Below, piece by piece: positions 1 through 8,781 of a stretch of 64,000 nucleotides of DNA. Origin of the DNA: an uncultured Microbacterium sp. (GTDB taxonomy: Bacteria > Actinomycetota > Actinomycetes > Actinomycetales > Microbacteriaceae); assembly GCF_947488465.1 (NCBI RefSeq), contig NZ_CANKZA010000001.1:186001-250000 (forward strand). Reading direction: 5' to 3'. Under the pieces are notes generated by a model. It worked only from the letters and a program-made list of their open reading frames with translations. It made no database searches and was not told the origin of the DNA. Position 1 is the first letter of the stretch. Each line of letters begins with the position of its first letter. The position numbers were made by a program, and so were the translations under genes.

Positions 1-1328
1 ACCGTGAGCGACGCCAGAAGGAAGCGCGGCTGCTCGCGACGGTGACGCATCCTTCGCTCATCGCCCTGTATGACGCGAGCTTCACAGGGGTCTCTGCCGA
101 CTTCCTCGTGCTCGAATACGTCGATGGCGGGGCGTTGCGGCGCCTCATGGATGCCGGGCCGCTCCCGTCGGACGCGGTGGCCGCCCTCGCCTGCGACATC
201 GGCGACGCCTTGCGGGCCGTGCACGAAGCGGGCATCGTGCACCGTGACGTCACACCGGGCAACATCCTCCTGAGGTCGGCGGTGGGCGGCACCGCGACGG
301 CGCGCGCCGTGTTGAGCGATTTCGGCATCGCCCACGCACAGGATGCCGCGCGGCTTACGTCGCCCGGGATCGCCGTCGGTACGGCTGCGTATATGTCGCC
401 GGAGCAGGCGCGCGGCGCCGACCCGCATCCGGCATCAGATGTCTACTCGCTGGGGCTTGTGCTTTTGGAGGCTCTCACCGGAACGCGCGCGTTCGCTCGG
501 TTGGCGCCGATCGAGTCGATCGTCGCGCGTCTCACCACGCCGCCGACAATCCCGAGAGACCTCGAATACGGGTGGCGCACGCTCCTGACGGCGATGACGG
601 CGATCGATCCGGCCGAGCGCCCGTCAGACGTGGACGTCGTCCGACGCGCGCAGGAGATGGTCGGCGGCACCGCTGCGCACGCGGCGCTGGCCGCGGCGGC
701 CCTCCGGGAGGCGACGGCGCCGATGCCCGTGATGGGCAACGATGAAGCCGCGCTCGTCACTGCCGCGGGAGCGCCCGCCTCGGCTGCCTCCCCGGAGCCG
801 GATCTTGCCGGTGAGACGCTCGCGTTTCCGCGGCGCGCGGAGATGCGCCGAGCCGCGCGCAGGGCTTCTGGCCGGACGGCGTCTGGGCATCGTCGGCGTG
901 CGGGTCCGGTCGCCGTCGGCGTGCTGGCCACCGTGCTGCTCGTTGCGGGGTGGGCTGCCCTTCCCGCACTCGGTGAGATCGAGCTACCGACCGCCGACCC
1001 GACGTCCGTCCCGCCGGTGCAGACCACTGCCCCGGTCGAGGAGCCCTCGCCGGAGGTCGAGCCGGCTGTCGACGCGGAGATCGTCGATCTGCAGGTCGTT
1101 CCGACCGTTCCCGCGTCGCCAGCTCAGGACCTCGTACCGCACACGACGGTGCCGGCGACAGAGAAAGGCGCGGATTCGACCATCGACGGGACAGCGGTCG
1201 AGAACTCCGGGTCAGGCACGGGCAGCGGCGCCCGCCCGAACAGCACCAACGGCAACGGTCCGGGAAAGAACAGCGGAAACGGTGGCGGACGCGTCGGCAC
1301 AGGTCGGGACGAGCCTCCTGTGCCCTGA
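1..1328 (+). CDS. Serine/threonine protein kinase, 5' end missing
   Basis: The gene enters from the left edge; the frame is open from base 3. A Hanks-type kinase catalytic domain is visible without its glycine loop. The catalytic loop IVHRDVTPGNILL is encoded near 231-270, followed by the DFG motif (LSDFGIAH) and the activation segment end AAYMSPEQARG. The catalytic loop has VTP where most kinases have LKP. After the kinase domain comes a linker, one membrane span (about 903-970) and a Pro-rich then Gly/Asn-rich extracellular tail ending in PPVP. This is the PknA/PknB-like layout without PASTA repeats. It probably signals cell-envelope status; the substrate is unknown. Confidence 0.9.
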   Translation, partial: RERRQKEARLLATVTHPSLIALYDASFTGVSADFLVLEYVDGGALRRLMDAGPLPSDAVAALACDIGDALRAVHEAGIVHRDVTPGNILLRSAVGGTATARAVLSDFGIAHAQDAARLTSPGIAVGTAAYMSPEQARGADPHPASDVYSLGLVLLEALTGTRAFARLAPIESIVARLTTPPTIPRDLEYGWRTLLTAMTAIDPAERPSDVDVVRRAQEMVGGTAAHAALAAAALREATAPMPVMGNDEAALVTAAGAPASAASPEPDLAGETLAFPRRAEMRRAARRASGRTASGHRRRAGPVAVGVLATVLLVAGWAALPALGEIELPTADPTSVPPVQTTAPVEEPSPEVEPAVDAEIVDLQVVPTVPASPAQDLVPHTTVPATEKGADSTIDGTAVENSGSGTGSGARPNSTNGNGPGKNSGNGGGRVGTGRDEPPVP

Positions 1329-1444
1329 CTTTCGGTGTTCTGGCGCACTGACGAGGCGGCCGGCTCGGTGAGGTCGTCTGCTCGTCACCTCGTCCCGCGT
1401 TTCGTCGCGCCGCCCGGGGCTCTGTCCGTCCGACCCCGCGGTGG

Positions 1445-1549
1445 GACCTGCGCGGGGATCGCCGGAATCACGAGCACCGCGCCGAGGGCTTCGATGACGG
1501 ACCAGCCCAAGAACAGAACCACGACGTTGGGGCGATGCGGGCGACCCGC
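1445..1549 (-). pseudogene. Remnant of an MFS drug transporter
   Basis: On the minus strand a stretch reads PNVVVLFLGWSVIEALGAVL followed by VIPAIPA. This resembles the conserved GWSxIEGLGAAL-x-PAI block of 14-helix (DHA2) MFS exporters. No other part of such a protein could be joined in frame on either side, so the fragment looks like decay of a deleted gene. The whole gap 1329-1758 has no other convincing coding sequence. The family call rests on one motif. Confidence 0.4.
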
Positions 1550-1727
1550 AGCACTAAAAAGAGCTGGCCCGTGAGTGCTTCCCGTATGGCGATGCTCTGC
1601 ACGGGCGCCGCGACCGGCACGACGTTGCCGTAACCGGTCGCGCAGAATCTGACCAGAGGGAATCTCCGCGCATGCCCGCGGGTGGAACCCGAGTCTCACC
1701 GTAGGCGAGATCGCGTCTCGCTCTAGG

Positions 1728-1756
1728 CTGGTGCCATCCCGTCCGAAGGAGCCCAC
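1728..1756 (+). promoter_or_regulatory. Promoter and ribosome binding site of the aldolase gene
   Basis: A TAGGCT hexamer near 1724-1729 matches the -10 sequence seen before many genes here. It is followed by the Shine-Dalgarno sequence GAAGGAG about 9 bases before the ATG at 1759. This is a leadered arrangement with a short untranslated region. Confidence 0.45.
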
Positions 1757-1758
1757 GG

Positions 1759-2994
1759 ATGTCCCTCGATTTGCTTGCCACGCCCGCGATCGGCCCGGCG
1801 GAACCGTGGGCGCACGCCTCCGACTACTGGCGCGCCCGCACGGAGGCGATCGCCGGCCTCTCCGGGCCGGTCGCGACGATCGACGTCGACGCCCTCCGCT
1901 TCAACGCGCTCGATCTTGTGGTCCGGTCTTCCGGCGTGCCGATCCGGGTCGCGAGCAAATCCATCCGCGTACCGGACGTGCTGGATGCGACCCTCGCACT
2001 CGCGGGATATCAGGGCATCCTCGCCTTCACCCTGCCCGAAGCGTTGTGGCTCGCCGAGACCCGCGACGACGTCGTCCTCGGTTACCCGAGCGTCGACCGT
2101 GCGGCCATCGCGGCGCTCGCCGCCGATGAGCAAGCGGCAGCGCGCATCACCCTGATGGTCGATGACGTGGCGCAACTCGATGTCGTCGACGCCGTCGTCC
2201 CACCCACCGCGCGTCCCGTGATCCGGCTCGCGATCGACGCCGATGCCTCGTGGCGCGCACCCGTCCTCGGTCACATCGGCGTACGGCGATCACCGGTGCA
2301 TGAGGCGGCCGAGGTCGCTCGACTCGCGCGAGCCATCATGGCCCGCCCCGGATTCCGCCTCGTCGGACTCATGATGTACGAAGCGCAGGTCGCGGGCCAG
2401 CCCGACGACACCGGCTCCGGTGACGCTCTGATCCGCTGGATGCAGCGCCGCTCCGTCCAGGAGCTCACCGATCGCCGCGGGGCGATCGTCGCTGCGCTCC
2501 GCGAGATCGCCACGCTCGAGTTCGTCAACGGCGGCGGCACCGGCTCGCTCGAGACGACGGCATCCGACCTGGCCGTCACCGAGACGACGGCCGGTTCGGG
2601 TCTGCTCGCGGGGCACCTCTTCGACGGGTACCGTGCGTTCTCGCCGGCGCCGGCGGCCGCCTTCTCGCTCGAGGTCGTCCGCACGCCCACGCCGGATATC
2701 GTCACGGTCCTCGGTGGAGGATGGATCGCCTCCGGCCCAGCCGTCGCCTCACGCCAACCGCTCCCGGTCTGGCCTCCCGGGTTGAAGACCCTCGGCCGCG
2801 AAGGTGCCGGCGAAGTCCAGACCCCGCTGCAGGGCGCCGCCGCACGCCGGCTGAAGGTGGGGGACCGCGTCTGGTTCCGCCACGCCAAGAGCGGCGAGCT
2901 CGCCGAACGCGTGGATCGGTACCACCTCACCTCCGGCGCGAGCGTCGTGGGAGAAGCGCTGACGTATCGCGGCGCCGGGAAGAGCTTCCTGTGA
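1759..2994 (+). CDS. PLP-dependent amino acid deaminase/aldolase (alanine racemase type III fold)
   Basis: 411 residues. The N-terminal half is a fold-type III TIM barrel like alanine racemase N-domain and D-threonine aldolase; the likely Schiff-base lysine is K67 in RVASKSIR. NGGGTGSLE is a phosphate-binding loop and the C-terminal part (GDRVWFRHAKSGELAE) matches the D-serine dehydratase/aldolase-like domain with its metal-binding His. The ATG has a good GAAGGAG site upstream. The stop overlaps the GTG of the next gene in a GTGA junction, so the two are translationally coupled. Related actinobacteria often pair this enzyme with a sugar-lactone oxidase; the natural substrate is unknown. Confidence 0.85.
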   Translation: MSLDLLATPAIGPAEPWAHASDYWRARTEAIAGLSGPVATIDVDALRFNALDLVVRSSGVPIRVASKSIRVPDVLDATLALAGYQGILAFTLPEALWLAETRDDVVLGYPSVDRAAIAALAADEQAAARITLMVDDVAQLDVVDAVVPPTARPVIRLAIDADASWRAPVLGHIGVRRSPVHEAAEVARLARAIMARPGFRLVGLMMYEAQVAGQPDDTGSGDALIRWMQRRSVQELTDRRGAIVAALREIATLEFVNGGGTGSLETTASDLAVTETTAGSGLLAGHLFDGYRAFSPAPAAAFSLEVVRTPTPDIVTVLGGGWIASGPAVASRQPLPVWPPGLKTLGREGAGEVQTPLQGAAARRLKVGDRVWFRHAKSGELAERVDRYHLTSGASVVGEALTYRGAGKSFL

Positions 2995-4304
2995 CCCGGC
3001 CCGGCGGAACATGGCAGAACTGGGCCCGCACCGAGAAGGTCCGGCCGCACACGGTCGAGTACCCCTCGACCGTCGAGGCTGTCCGCCGCTCGGTGCGCGC
3101 GGCGGCTGCGCGCGGTCGCCAGATCAAAGCCGTCGGTGCGGGGCACAGCTTCACGGGGATCGCGGTCGCGCCAGGCACCCTGCTCGAACTCACCGAGCTG
3201 CAAGGCATCGTGACGGTCGACCGTGAGCGATCGCGGGTGCGGATGCTGGCGGGGACACGGTTGCATCGGATTCCCGCTCTGCTGGCGCCCTACGGCCTCG
3301 CGATGACCAATCTCGGTGACATCGATCGCCAGTCGATCGCGGGCGCGATCTCCACCGGCACGCACGGCACGGGAACCCGGTACGGAGGAATCGCCACGCA
3401 GGTGGTGGGGGCCACTCTGGTGACCGCCGACGGCGAACTTCTCACGGTTGACGAGGAGCACGAGCCGGATCTGCTCCCGGGGGTCGCTCTCGGTCTCGGT
3501 GCCCTCGGCATCCTCGTGGACGTCACTCTCCAGTGCGTGCCCGCGTTCACGCTCCACGCCGTCGAGCGCCCCGAACCGCTCGACACGGTGCTCGAGGATC
3601 TCCCTGCGCGCGCAGCGGCGAGCGATCACTTCGAGTTCTACTGGTTTCCGCACACCGACATCGCCCTCACCAAGACCAACACACGCGGCGCGGCGGACGC
3701 CGCCGTCACGCCGCTTCCGCCGGTCGGCAAGTGGGTCGACGACATCCTCGTGGGCAACGGGGTGCACCAGGCCGCGTGCTCGACCGGTCGCGTAGTACCG
3801 GCGCTCGTGCCGGCGATCAACCGGCTGTCCGCCAAGGTCTGGGGCGACCGCACGTTCTCGGATGCCTCGCACCGGGTCTTCGCCACGGCGCGTGGCGTGC
3901 GCTTTCGCGAAATGGAATATTCTGTGCCCGCCGAGCGGCTCCCGGGCGCTTTCCGCGCGGTGCAGGCGCTCATCGACGAGCGTGGATGGCGGGTGGAGTT
4001 TCCGATCGAGGTGCGGCTCGCGGCGGGCGACGACCTGTGGCTCTCGACCGCGCACGGCCGGCCCAGCGGGTACATTGCCGTCCACCGCTACTGGCGGGTC
4101 GATCCCACCGAGTATTTCGGCGCGATCGAAGAGATCATGCTGGCCCACGACGGTCGCCCGCATTGGGGCAAGATCCACACCCTGGATGCTGCGGCCCTCC
4201 GGCCCCGCTATCCCCGCTTCGATGACTTTCTGGCTCTGCGCCACCGGCTCGATCCGAACCGAGTCTTCCGCAATCCTTACCTCGACCGCGTGCTGGGTGA
4301 ATGA
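2991..4304 (+). CDS. FAD-linked D-arabinono-1,4-lactone oxidase / alditol oxidase family
   Basis: 437 residues from GTG 2991. The N-terminal FAD-binding PP-loop contains VGAGHSFTGIA, whose histidine is the usual site of covalent flavin attachment in this family. It is followed by IDRQSIAGAISTGTHGTG, the second flavin loop. The C-terminal ALO domain ends with HWGKIHTLD and LDPNRVFRNPYL, both family hallmarks. The start was chosen at the coupled GTGA junction because the frame remains open further upstream inside the preceding gene. It oxidises a sugar lactone or polyol with O2, giving H2O2. Exact substrate not determined. Confidence 0.88.
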   Translation: MTRPGGTWQNWARTEKVRPHTVEYPSTVEAVRRSVRAAAARGRQIKAVGAGHSFTGIAVAPGTLLELTELQGIVTVDRERSRVRMLAGTRLHRIPALLAPYGLAMTNLGDIDRQSIAGAISTGTHGTGTRYGGIATQVVGATLVTADGELLTVDEEHEPDLLPGVALGLGALGILVDVTLQCVPAFTLHAVERPEPLDTVLEDLPARAAASDHFEFYWFPHTDIALTKTNTRGAADAAVTPLPPVGKWVDDILVGNGVHQAACSTGRVVPALVPAINRLSAKVWGDRTFSDASHRVFATARGVRFREMEYSVPAERLPGAFRAVQALIDERGWRVEFPIEVRLAAGDDLWLSTAHGRPSGYIAVHRYWRVDPTEYFGAIEEIMLAHDGRPHWGKIHTLDAAALRPRYPRFDDFLALRHRLDPNRVFRNPYLDRVLGE

Positions 4305-4385
4305 GTAAGGCCTGGGAGTGCTCCCACGGGCACGATCCGCGAGGGACGGCGCGGATAGGATGAGCACACAATCGATGGGAGCGCT

Positions 4386-4952
4386 ATGGAATGGCTGATT
4401 CCGGTCCTGATCGTCGTCGCACTGGTCGTCATCGTCGGCATCTACCTCTGGGCCACCTACAACTCGCTCGTCGGGTTGAACGTCCGCGTCGACGAAGCGT
4501 GGAGTGACATCACCGTGCAGCTCAAACGTCGAGCCGATCTCCTGCCGAACCTCATCGAGGCGGTCAAGGGGTATGCCGCACACGAGAAGGCCGTGTTCGA
4601 GAATGTGACCCGGGCTCGTGCCGAGACGCTCTCGGTGTCGTCGCCGGCGGAAGCGGGCGTGGCAGAAGGGCACATGCAACACGCGCTGAAATCGCTTTTC
4701 GCCGTCGCTGAGGCGTATCCGCAGTTGCAGGCGAGTCAGAACTTCCTTCAGCTCCAGCAGTCCGTCGTCGACACCGAAGACAAGATCCAGGCATCCCGCC
4801 GGTTCTACAACGGGGGAGTACGCGAGCTCAACACCAAGGTGAAGGTGTTTCCGAACAACATGTTCGCCCGCAACCTGGGGTTCGACGAGCGCGAGTTCTT
4901 CGAGGCCACGGACGGCGCCGCGATCGCCGAGCCGCCCCGCATCCAGTTCTAG
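4386..4952 (+). CDS. lemA: LemA family protein
   Basis: 188 residues. One N-terminal membrane helix (residues about 3-24) is followed by the LemA helical bundle: YNSLVGLNVRVDEAWSDI, then QLKRRADLLPNLIEAVKGYA and a C-terminal FYNGGVRELNTKVKVFPNN. All are family signatures. A TAGGAT hexamer at 4355-4360 probably gives a short leader, and GGGAGCG precedes the ATG. LemA is a membrane-anchored protein of uncertain role. It is usually next to a TPM or Htp gene, which is not the case here. Confidence 0.93.
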   Translation: MEWLIPVLIVVALVVIVGIYLWATYNSLVGLNVRVDEAWSDITVQLKRRADLLPNLIEAVKGYAAHEKAVFENVTRARAETLSVSSPAEAGVAEGHMQHALKSLFAVAEAYPQLQASQNFLQLQQSVVDTEDKIQASRRFYNGGVRELNTKVKVFPNNMFARNLGFDEREFFEATDGAAIAEPPRIQF

Positions 4953-4983
4953 AGTCGCGGCGTTCGCACCCACTCACCGCGCC

Positions 4984-4996
4984 TAGACTCGGGGGA
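4984..4996 (+). promoter_or_regulatory. Leaderless-type promoter (-10 TAGACT)
   Basis: TAGACT at 4984-4989 is followed by exactly six bases and the ATG at 4996. With a normal -10 to start-site distance the transcript would begin at the A of the start codon. Confidence 0.55.
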
Positions 4997-6183
4997 TGAG
5001 CGGCTCCGACGACAAGCCCCGAGGCTCCCTGCTCGACGCGATCCGCAACAAGTCGGTATCGACCGAGATCGGCTCTTCGCTGCCGCGTGGGCTACGAGTG
5101 ACCACCGCGTACGCCTGGCGCTTCGTGGTGATCGCCGTGGCCATCGGGATCATGGTGTGGCTGGTCATCCAGCTCAAACTCCTCGTCATCCCGCTGCTCA
5201 TCGCGATTCTCGTCACGGCCCTTCTCTGGCCTGCGTTCACGTGGATGCTGGCGCATCGCGTGCCGAAATGGCTGGCGATCGTGATTGCCGTGTTGGGCGC
5301 CGTCGGCGTCATCGGGGGTCTCCTCTGGCTGGCGATCTGGCAGATCACACGGCAGTGGGGCAGCGTCCAGGCCCGCACCGGCGAAGCGATCGAGCAGTTC
5401 CGCCAGTACCTCATCGACGGTCCGCTCCACCTCACCGCGACGCAGATCGACGACATCCTCACGCAGATCTGGGACTTCGCGCAGCAGCAGGCCAGCCTGC
5501 TCTGGTCGGGCGCCCTGGTGGTCGGCTCCACGGTCGGCCACGTGCTGACCGGGCTGCTCCTGACGGTCTTCATCTTGCTGTGCATCCTCGCCGACGGCGC
5601 CGGCATCTGGCGTTGGATCGTCCGACTCTTTCCTCGGGCGGCACGCGACGACGTCGACGGCGCCGGAAACGCCGGCTGGAAGACGGTTGTCACCTATGCG
5701 CGGACCCAGCTTCTCGTCGCCACGATCGATGCGACCGGCATCGCGCTCGGGGCCTTCCTCCTCGGCGTGCCGCTCGCGATTCCGATCGGCGTGCTGGTCT
5801 TCCTCGGCGCGTTCGTCCCGTTCGTCGGTGCCGTCGTCACGGGTGCTCTCGCGGTCTTCCTCGCGCTGGTCTACAACGGGCCGTGGATCGCGCTGTGGAT
5901 GCTGGTCGTCGTCCTGGCGGTACAGCAGATCGAGGGGCACATTCTGCAGCCGTTGCTGATGGGATCGGCCGTGAAAGTCCACCCGCTCGCGGTGGTCCTG
6001 GTCGTCGCCGGAGGCGCGATGATCGCCGGCATCCCGGGCGCTCTCTTCGCCGTGCCCCTCGCCGCTTTCGTCAACGTCGTCGCCGTCTACCTGTCCGGTC
6101 GCCATGGCGGCGGTGAGGGCAGATTCGATCCCGACAATCTCATCTGGAGCACTGTTCCGCGCTCGAGGAGGAACCCCGCGTGA
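4996..6183 (+). CDS. AI-2E family transporter (YdiK/YhhQ-like permease)
   Basis: 395 residues with about eight hydrophobic spans. After a short polar N-terminus there are paired helices, a long soluble loop (roughly residues 115-175, containing IDDILTQIWDFAQQQ), and a C-terminal block with the conserved PLAIPIGVLVFLGAFVPFVGA and the QQIEGHILQPLLMG motif. That motif defines the family. Members export small molecules or act as Na+/Li+ antiporters; the AI-2 role holds for only some. Its TGA overlaps the GTG of ilvA (4 bases), suggesting co-translation. The start is supported by a leaderless promoter. Confidence 0.9.
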   Translation: MSGSDDKPRGSLLDAIRNKSVSTEIGSSLPRGLRVTTAYAWRFVVIAVAIGIMVWLVIQLKLLVIPLLIAILVTALLWPAFTWMLAHRVPKWLAIVIAVLGAVGVIGGLLWLAIWQITRQWGSVQARTGEAIEQFRQYLIDGPLHLTATQIDDILTQIWDFAQQQASLLWSGALVVGSTVGHVLTGLLLTVFILLCILADGAGIWRWIVRLFPRAARDDVDGAGNAGWKTVVTYARTQLLVATIDATGIALGAFLLGVPLAIPIGVLVFLGAFVPFVGAVVTGALAVFLALVYNGPWIALWMLVVVLAVQQIEGHILQPLLMGSAVKVHPLAVVLVVAGGAMIAGIPGALFAVPLAAFVNVVAVYLSGRHGGGEGRFDPDNLIWSTVPRSRRNPA

Positions 6184-7406
6184 CCATCCCCACTTTGGCG
6201 GAGTTCGAGGACGCCGCCGCGGTTCTGGACGGCGTCATCACCCGCACCCCGTTCGACGTATCCGAGCATTTGTCCGACCTGCTCGGCCAGCCGGTCTACC
6301 TCAAGCTCGAGAACCTCCAGCGCACGGGCTCGTTCAAGATCCGCGGGGCGACCTACCGTCTCTCGCGGCTGACGGCGGAAGAACGCGTGCGTGGGGTGGT
6401 GGCGGCATCCGCCGGCAACCACGCGCAGGGCGTGGCCCTCGCCGCGCAGAAGCTCGGCATTGCCGCGACGATCTTCATGCCGCTCGGAGTGCCCGTGCCG
6501 AAGCTGCTCGCGACGCGGGGCTACGGCGCCGAGGTCGTCCTCGAGGGCGCGACGGTGGAGACACCGCTGCGGCTGGCCGCGGAGTTCGCCGAGCGCACCG
6601 GTGCCGTCCTCATCCACCCGTTCGATCACCGTGACGTGATCGTCGGGCAGGGCACGCTGGGCCTCGAGGTCTACGACGGACTTCCCGAGGTGGACACCGT
6701 GATCGTCGGAATCGGCGGAGGCGGCCTGATCGCCGGTGTCGCGGCGGCGGTGCGCGCCCGCGCCGCGCTCGACGGCCGGACGGTCCGGATCATCGGGGTG
6801 CAAGCCGAGAACTCCGCCGCCTACCCGTCGTCTCTGGCGGCCGGGGAGCCGCTCGAGGTGGCGACCACACCGACGATCGCCGACGGCATCGCCGTTGCTC
6901 GCCCCGGTGACGTCCCGTTCGCCGTCATCCGCGAGCTCGTCGACGAGGTCGTCACCGTCACCGACGACGACATCGCCCGGGCACTGCTCGTGCTTCTCGA
7001 GCGGGCCAAGCAGGTTGTCGAACCGGCGGGCGCCGTCGGGGTGGCCGCGATCCTTGCCGGCAAGGTCACCGCCACGGGGCCGACGGCAGTGATCCTCTCC
7101 GGAGGCAACATCGATCCGCTCCTGCTGCAGCGGGTCGTCTCGCACGGGTTGGCGGCATCCGGTCGCTACATGACCCTGCAGATTCCTCTGCCGGACCGTC
7201 CCGGACAGCTCGCACGCGTGTCGGAGCTGCTGTCGATCGCGGGCGCGAACGTGATCGAGGTGCTCCATACGCGGCACGGCCAGGGACTGCAGATCAGCGA
7301 AGTGATCCTGCAGCTGAGCGTCGAAACGCGTGGCTCAGAGCACCGTGCGCACGTCATCTCGGTGCTGGAGGATGCCGGGTTCTCGCCCCGCATCGCCCTG
7401 GACTGA
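6180..7406 (+). CDS. ilvA: Threonine ammonia-lyase with ACT domain
   Basis: 408 residues. It deaminates L-threonine to 2-oxobutanoate, the first committed step to isoleucine. The PLP-binding lysine is K53 in TGSFKIRGA; SAGNHAQGVA and GIGGGGLIAG are the other cofactor loops. A single C-terminal ACT domain (about residues 325-405, MTLQIPLPDRPGQLARVSEL) makes it the short one-ACT form common in actinobacteria rather than the two-ACT-like E. coli IlvA. GTG start in a GTGA overlap with the permease gene. Its stop lies four bases from the stop of convergent greA. Confidence 0.93.
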   Translation: MTIPTLAEFEDAAAVLDGVITRTPFDVSEHLSDLLGQPVYLKLENLQRTGSFKIRGATYRLSRLTAEERVRGVVAASAGNHAQGVALAAQKLGIAATIFMPLGVPVPKLLATRGYGAEVVLEGATVETPLRLAAEFAERTGAVLIHPFDHRDVIVGQGTLGLEVYDGLPEVDTVIVGIGGGGLIAGVAAAVRARAALDGRTVRIIGVQAENSAAYPSSLAAGEPLEVATTPTIADGIAVARPGDVPFAVIRELVDEVVTVTDDDIARALLVLLERAKQVVEPAGAVGVAAILAGKVTATGPTAVILSGGNIDPLLLQRVVSHGLAASGRYMTLQIPLPDRPGQLARVSELLSIAGANVIEVLHTRHGQGLQISEVILQLSVETRGSEHRAHVISVLEDAGFSPRIALD

Positions 7407-7410
7407 GCGG

Positions 7411-7902
7411 TTACTGGCCCGTGTAGGTGGCGACCGAGACGATCTCGACCGAGATATCTCGGCCGTTCGGCGCCGTGTACGTCGCCCTGGCGCCCTCGGC
7501 AAGACCGAGGATGGCCGCGCCCAGGGGAGATGCTTCGCTGTAGACGTCGAGCTCCGACCCTGCGGCGATCTCGCGGCTGCCCAGGAGGAAGACCTCTTCG
7601 CCGCCGGCGACGACCGCGGTGACGACCGTTCCCGAACGCACGACACCGTCGGCTTCGGGCGCTTCCCCCACGACCGCATCCTTGAGGAGTTGCGCGAGCG
7701 TGCGAATGCGCGCTTCCTGCTTGCCCTGCTCGTCCTTCGCGGCGTGGTACCCGCCGTTCTCCTTCAGGTCGCCCTCCTCGCGAGCGATCTCGATGCGCTT
7801 GGCGATCTCTTCGCGGCCCGTCGTCGAGAGGTGCTCGTACTCGGCGGCCAGGCGGTCATAGGCGTCCTGGGTGAGGAAGGTCTCGGCGCTGTCGCTGGAC
7901 AC
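7411..7902 (-). CDS. greA: Transcription elongation factor GreA
   Basis: 163 residues, normal length. It rescues backtracked RNA polymerase by stimulating transcript cleavage. The N-terminal coiled coil carries the signature EEGDLKENGGYHAAKDEQ, including the Asp and Glu of the tip that hold Mg2+ in the polymerase channel. The FKBP-like C-domain ends with the ISVEIVSVATYTGQ segment. The GTG at 7902 was chosen because it has GGAG about five bases upstream; the frame stays open further upstream but loses family similarity. Gene order with DUF4307, hemolysin III and uppS is shared with mycobacteria. Confidence 0.95.
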   Translation of the reverse strand: MSSDSAETFLTQDAYDRLAAEYEHLSTTGREEIAKRIEIAREEGDLKENGGYHAAKDEQGKQEARIRTLAQLLKDAVVGEAPEADGVVRSGTVVTAVVAGGEEVFLLGSREIAAGSELDVYSEASPLGAAILGLAEGARATYTAPNGRDISVEIVSVATYTGQ

Positions 7903-7982
7903 GTCGTCTCCTTTGATCGAGGGAAGGCGGACTGATAAGCCAAACGCCCCGGCAACAGCCAGGGCGAGAAGATCGACCCAGC

Positions 7983-8384
7983 CTAAGGGATCCAACAGGA
8001 CGAGGCAAAACCGGTCGTCGCTTCGGCCGTCGTCGGTATCGTCTCGGTGAACGCGCGGCTGTGCTCCTCGGATGCCGGGTATTCCACGACCCGCCAGCCC
8101 ACGACGCCGTGCTCGGTGTCTTGCGCTTCCAGGGCACAGGTCACGGGAACACCGGGGCGGACGGTGATCTGGAACTGGACCGAGACGGAGTGCGCGTCGT
8201 GCCACACGAAACCCGTGCCGTCGACGTCGACGGTGTCGACGGCCGAGGCCACGGTCGTCCAGCCCAGGTAGCCGACAACGGCCGCGACGATGACACCCAC
8301 CACGATCCACCCGATGCGGCCGCGCGGGCCGCGGCGGCGGCCGTAACGATCGTCGAGGAGGTCCTGCGTCGCGGCGGATGTCAT
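7983..8384 (-). CDS. DUF4307 membrane protein
   Basis: 133 residues. A short Arg-rich cytoplasmic N-terminus (DDRYGRRRGPRG) is followed by one membrane helix (residues about 24-44) and an extracytoplasmic beta-rich domain. That domain contains SVQFQITVRPGVPVTCALEA and GVVGWRVVEYPAS, characteristic of DUF4307. It lies upstream of greA on the same strand with an 80-base gap, as in mycobacteria (Rv1081c-greA). Function unknown; the position next to an Ig-like fold suggests an envelope role. Confidence 0.85.
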   Translation of the reverse strand: MTSAATQDLLDDRYGRRRGPRGRIGWIVVGVIVAAVVGYLGWTTVASAVDTVDVDGTGFVWHDAHSVSVQFQITVRPGVPVTCALEAQDTEHGVVGWRVVEYPASEEHSRAFTETIPTTAEATTGFASSCWIP

Positions 8385-8444
8385 GGCGTTCCCGTTCTAG
8401 GCTGGACTTCCAGGCTAAGCGCTCCGCGCGGAACTGAAGGACTG

Positions 8445-8750
8445 ATGCACGCTCTGACGCACACACTGCTCGCCCCGCTGATCGCGCGGACGGACTTCGC
8501 GACGCCGACACCGACTGTGTCGGTCGACCCGGATACGGTCACGCCCGGCTTCTTCGGCTTCGCCGCGATCGCACTCCTCGCGATCGCCGTCGTGTTCCTG
8601 TTGATCGACATGCTCCGCCGCATCCGTCGTGCCGGCTACCGCGCCGACATCGCCGCCGAACTCGATGCCGAGGAGGAGGCGCAGGCGCAGGCCGAGGCCG
8701 CCGAGCGCGCCACCGACGTCGACGACGAGGACATCGACCCGCGCCGCTGA
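8445..8750 (+). CDS. Small membrane protein with acidic tail (Rv1083-like position)
   Basis: 101 residues from ATG 8445. There is an N-terminal hydrophobic stretch, a Thr/Pro/Asp-rich extracytoplasmic part, then one clear membrane helix (GFFGFAAIALLAIAVVFLLI), a basic RRIRRAGYR stop-transfer and a very acidic Glu/Ala/Asp C-terminus. In mycobacteria a small membrane protein of this type lies right after mca. Here it directly faces DUF4307 across 60 bases, so mca is missing from the locus. Function unknown. Confidence 0.75.
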   Translation: MHALTHTLLAPLIARTDFATPTPTVSVDPDTVTPGFFGFAAIALLAIAVVFLLIDMLRRIRRAGYRADIAAELDAEEEAQAQAEAAERATDVDDEDIDPRR

Positions 8751-8758
8751 CGTCCCGG

Positions 8759-8781
8759 GCCCAGCCGGGTCGAGGCCGGGC
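8759..8781. terminator. Candidate bidirectional terminator
   Basis: GCCCAGCC, a seven-base loop and GGCCGGGC form an 8-pair stem with one G-U pair, between the convergent small membrane protein and hemolysin III genes. There is no U tract, which is common in GC-rich actinobacteria. Confidence 0.4.

Noticed and set aside
2271..4973. A 900-codon open frame on the minus strand
   Set aside because: It lies opposite the oxidase, LemA and part of the aldolase genes. It has no recognisable domain and low-complexity Arg/Asp/Glu composition, as expected from the reverse of GC-rich coding DNA.
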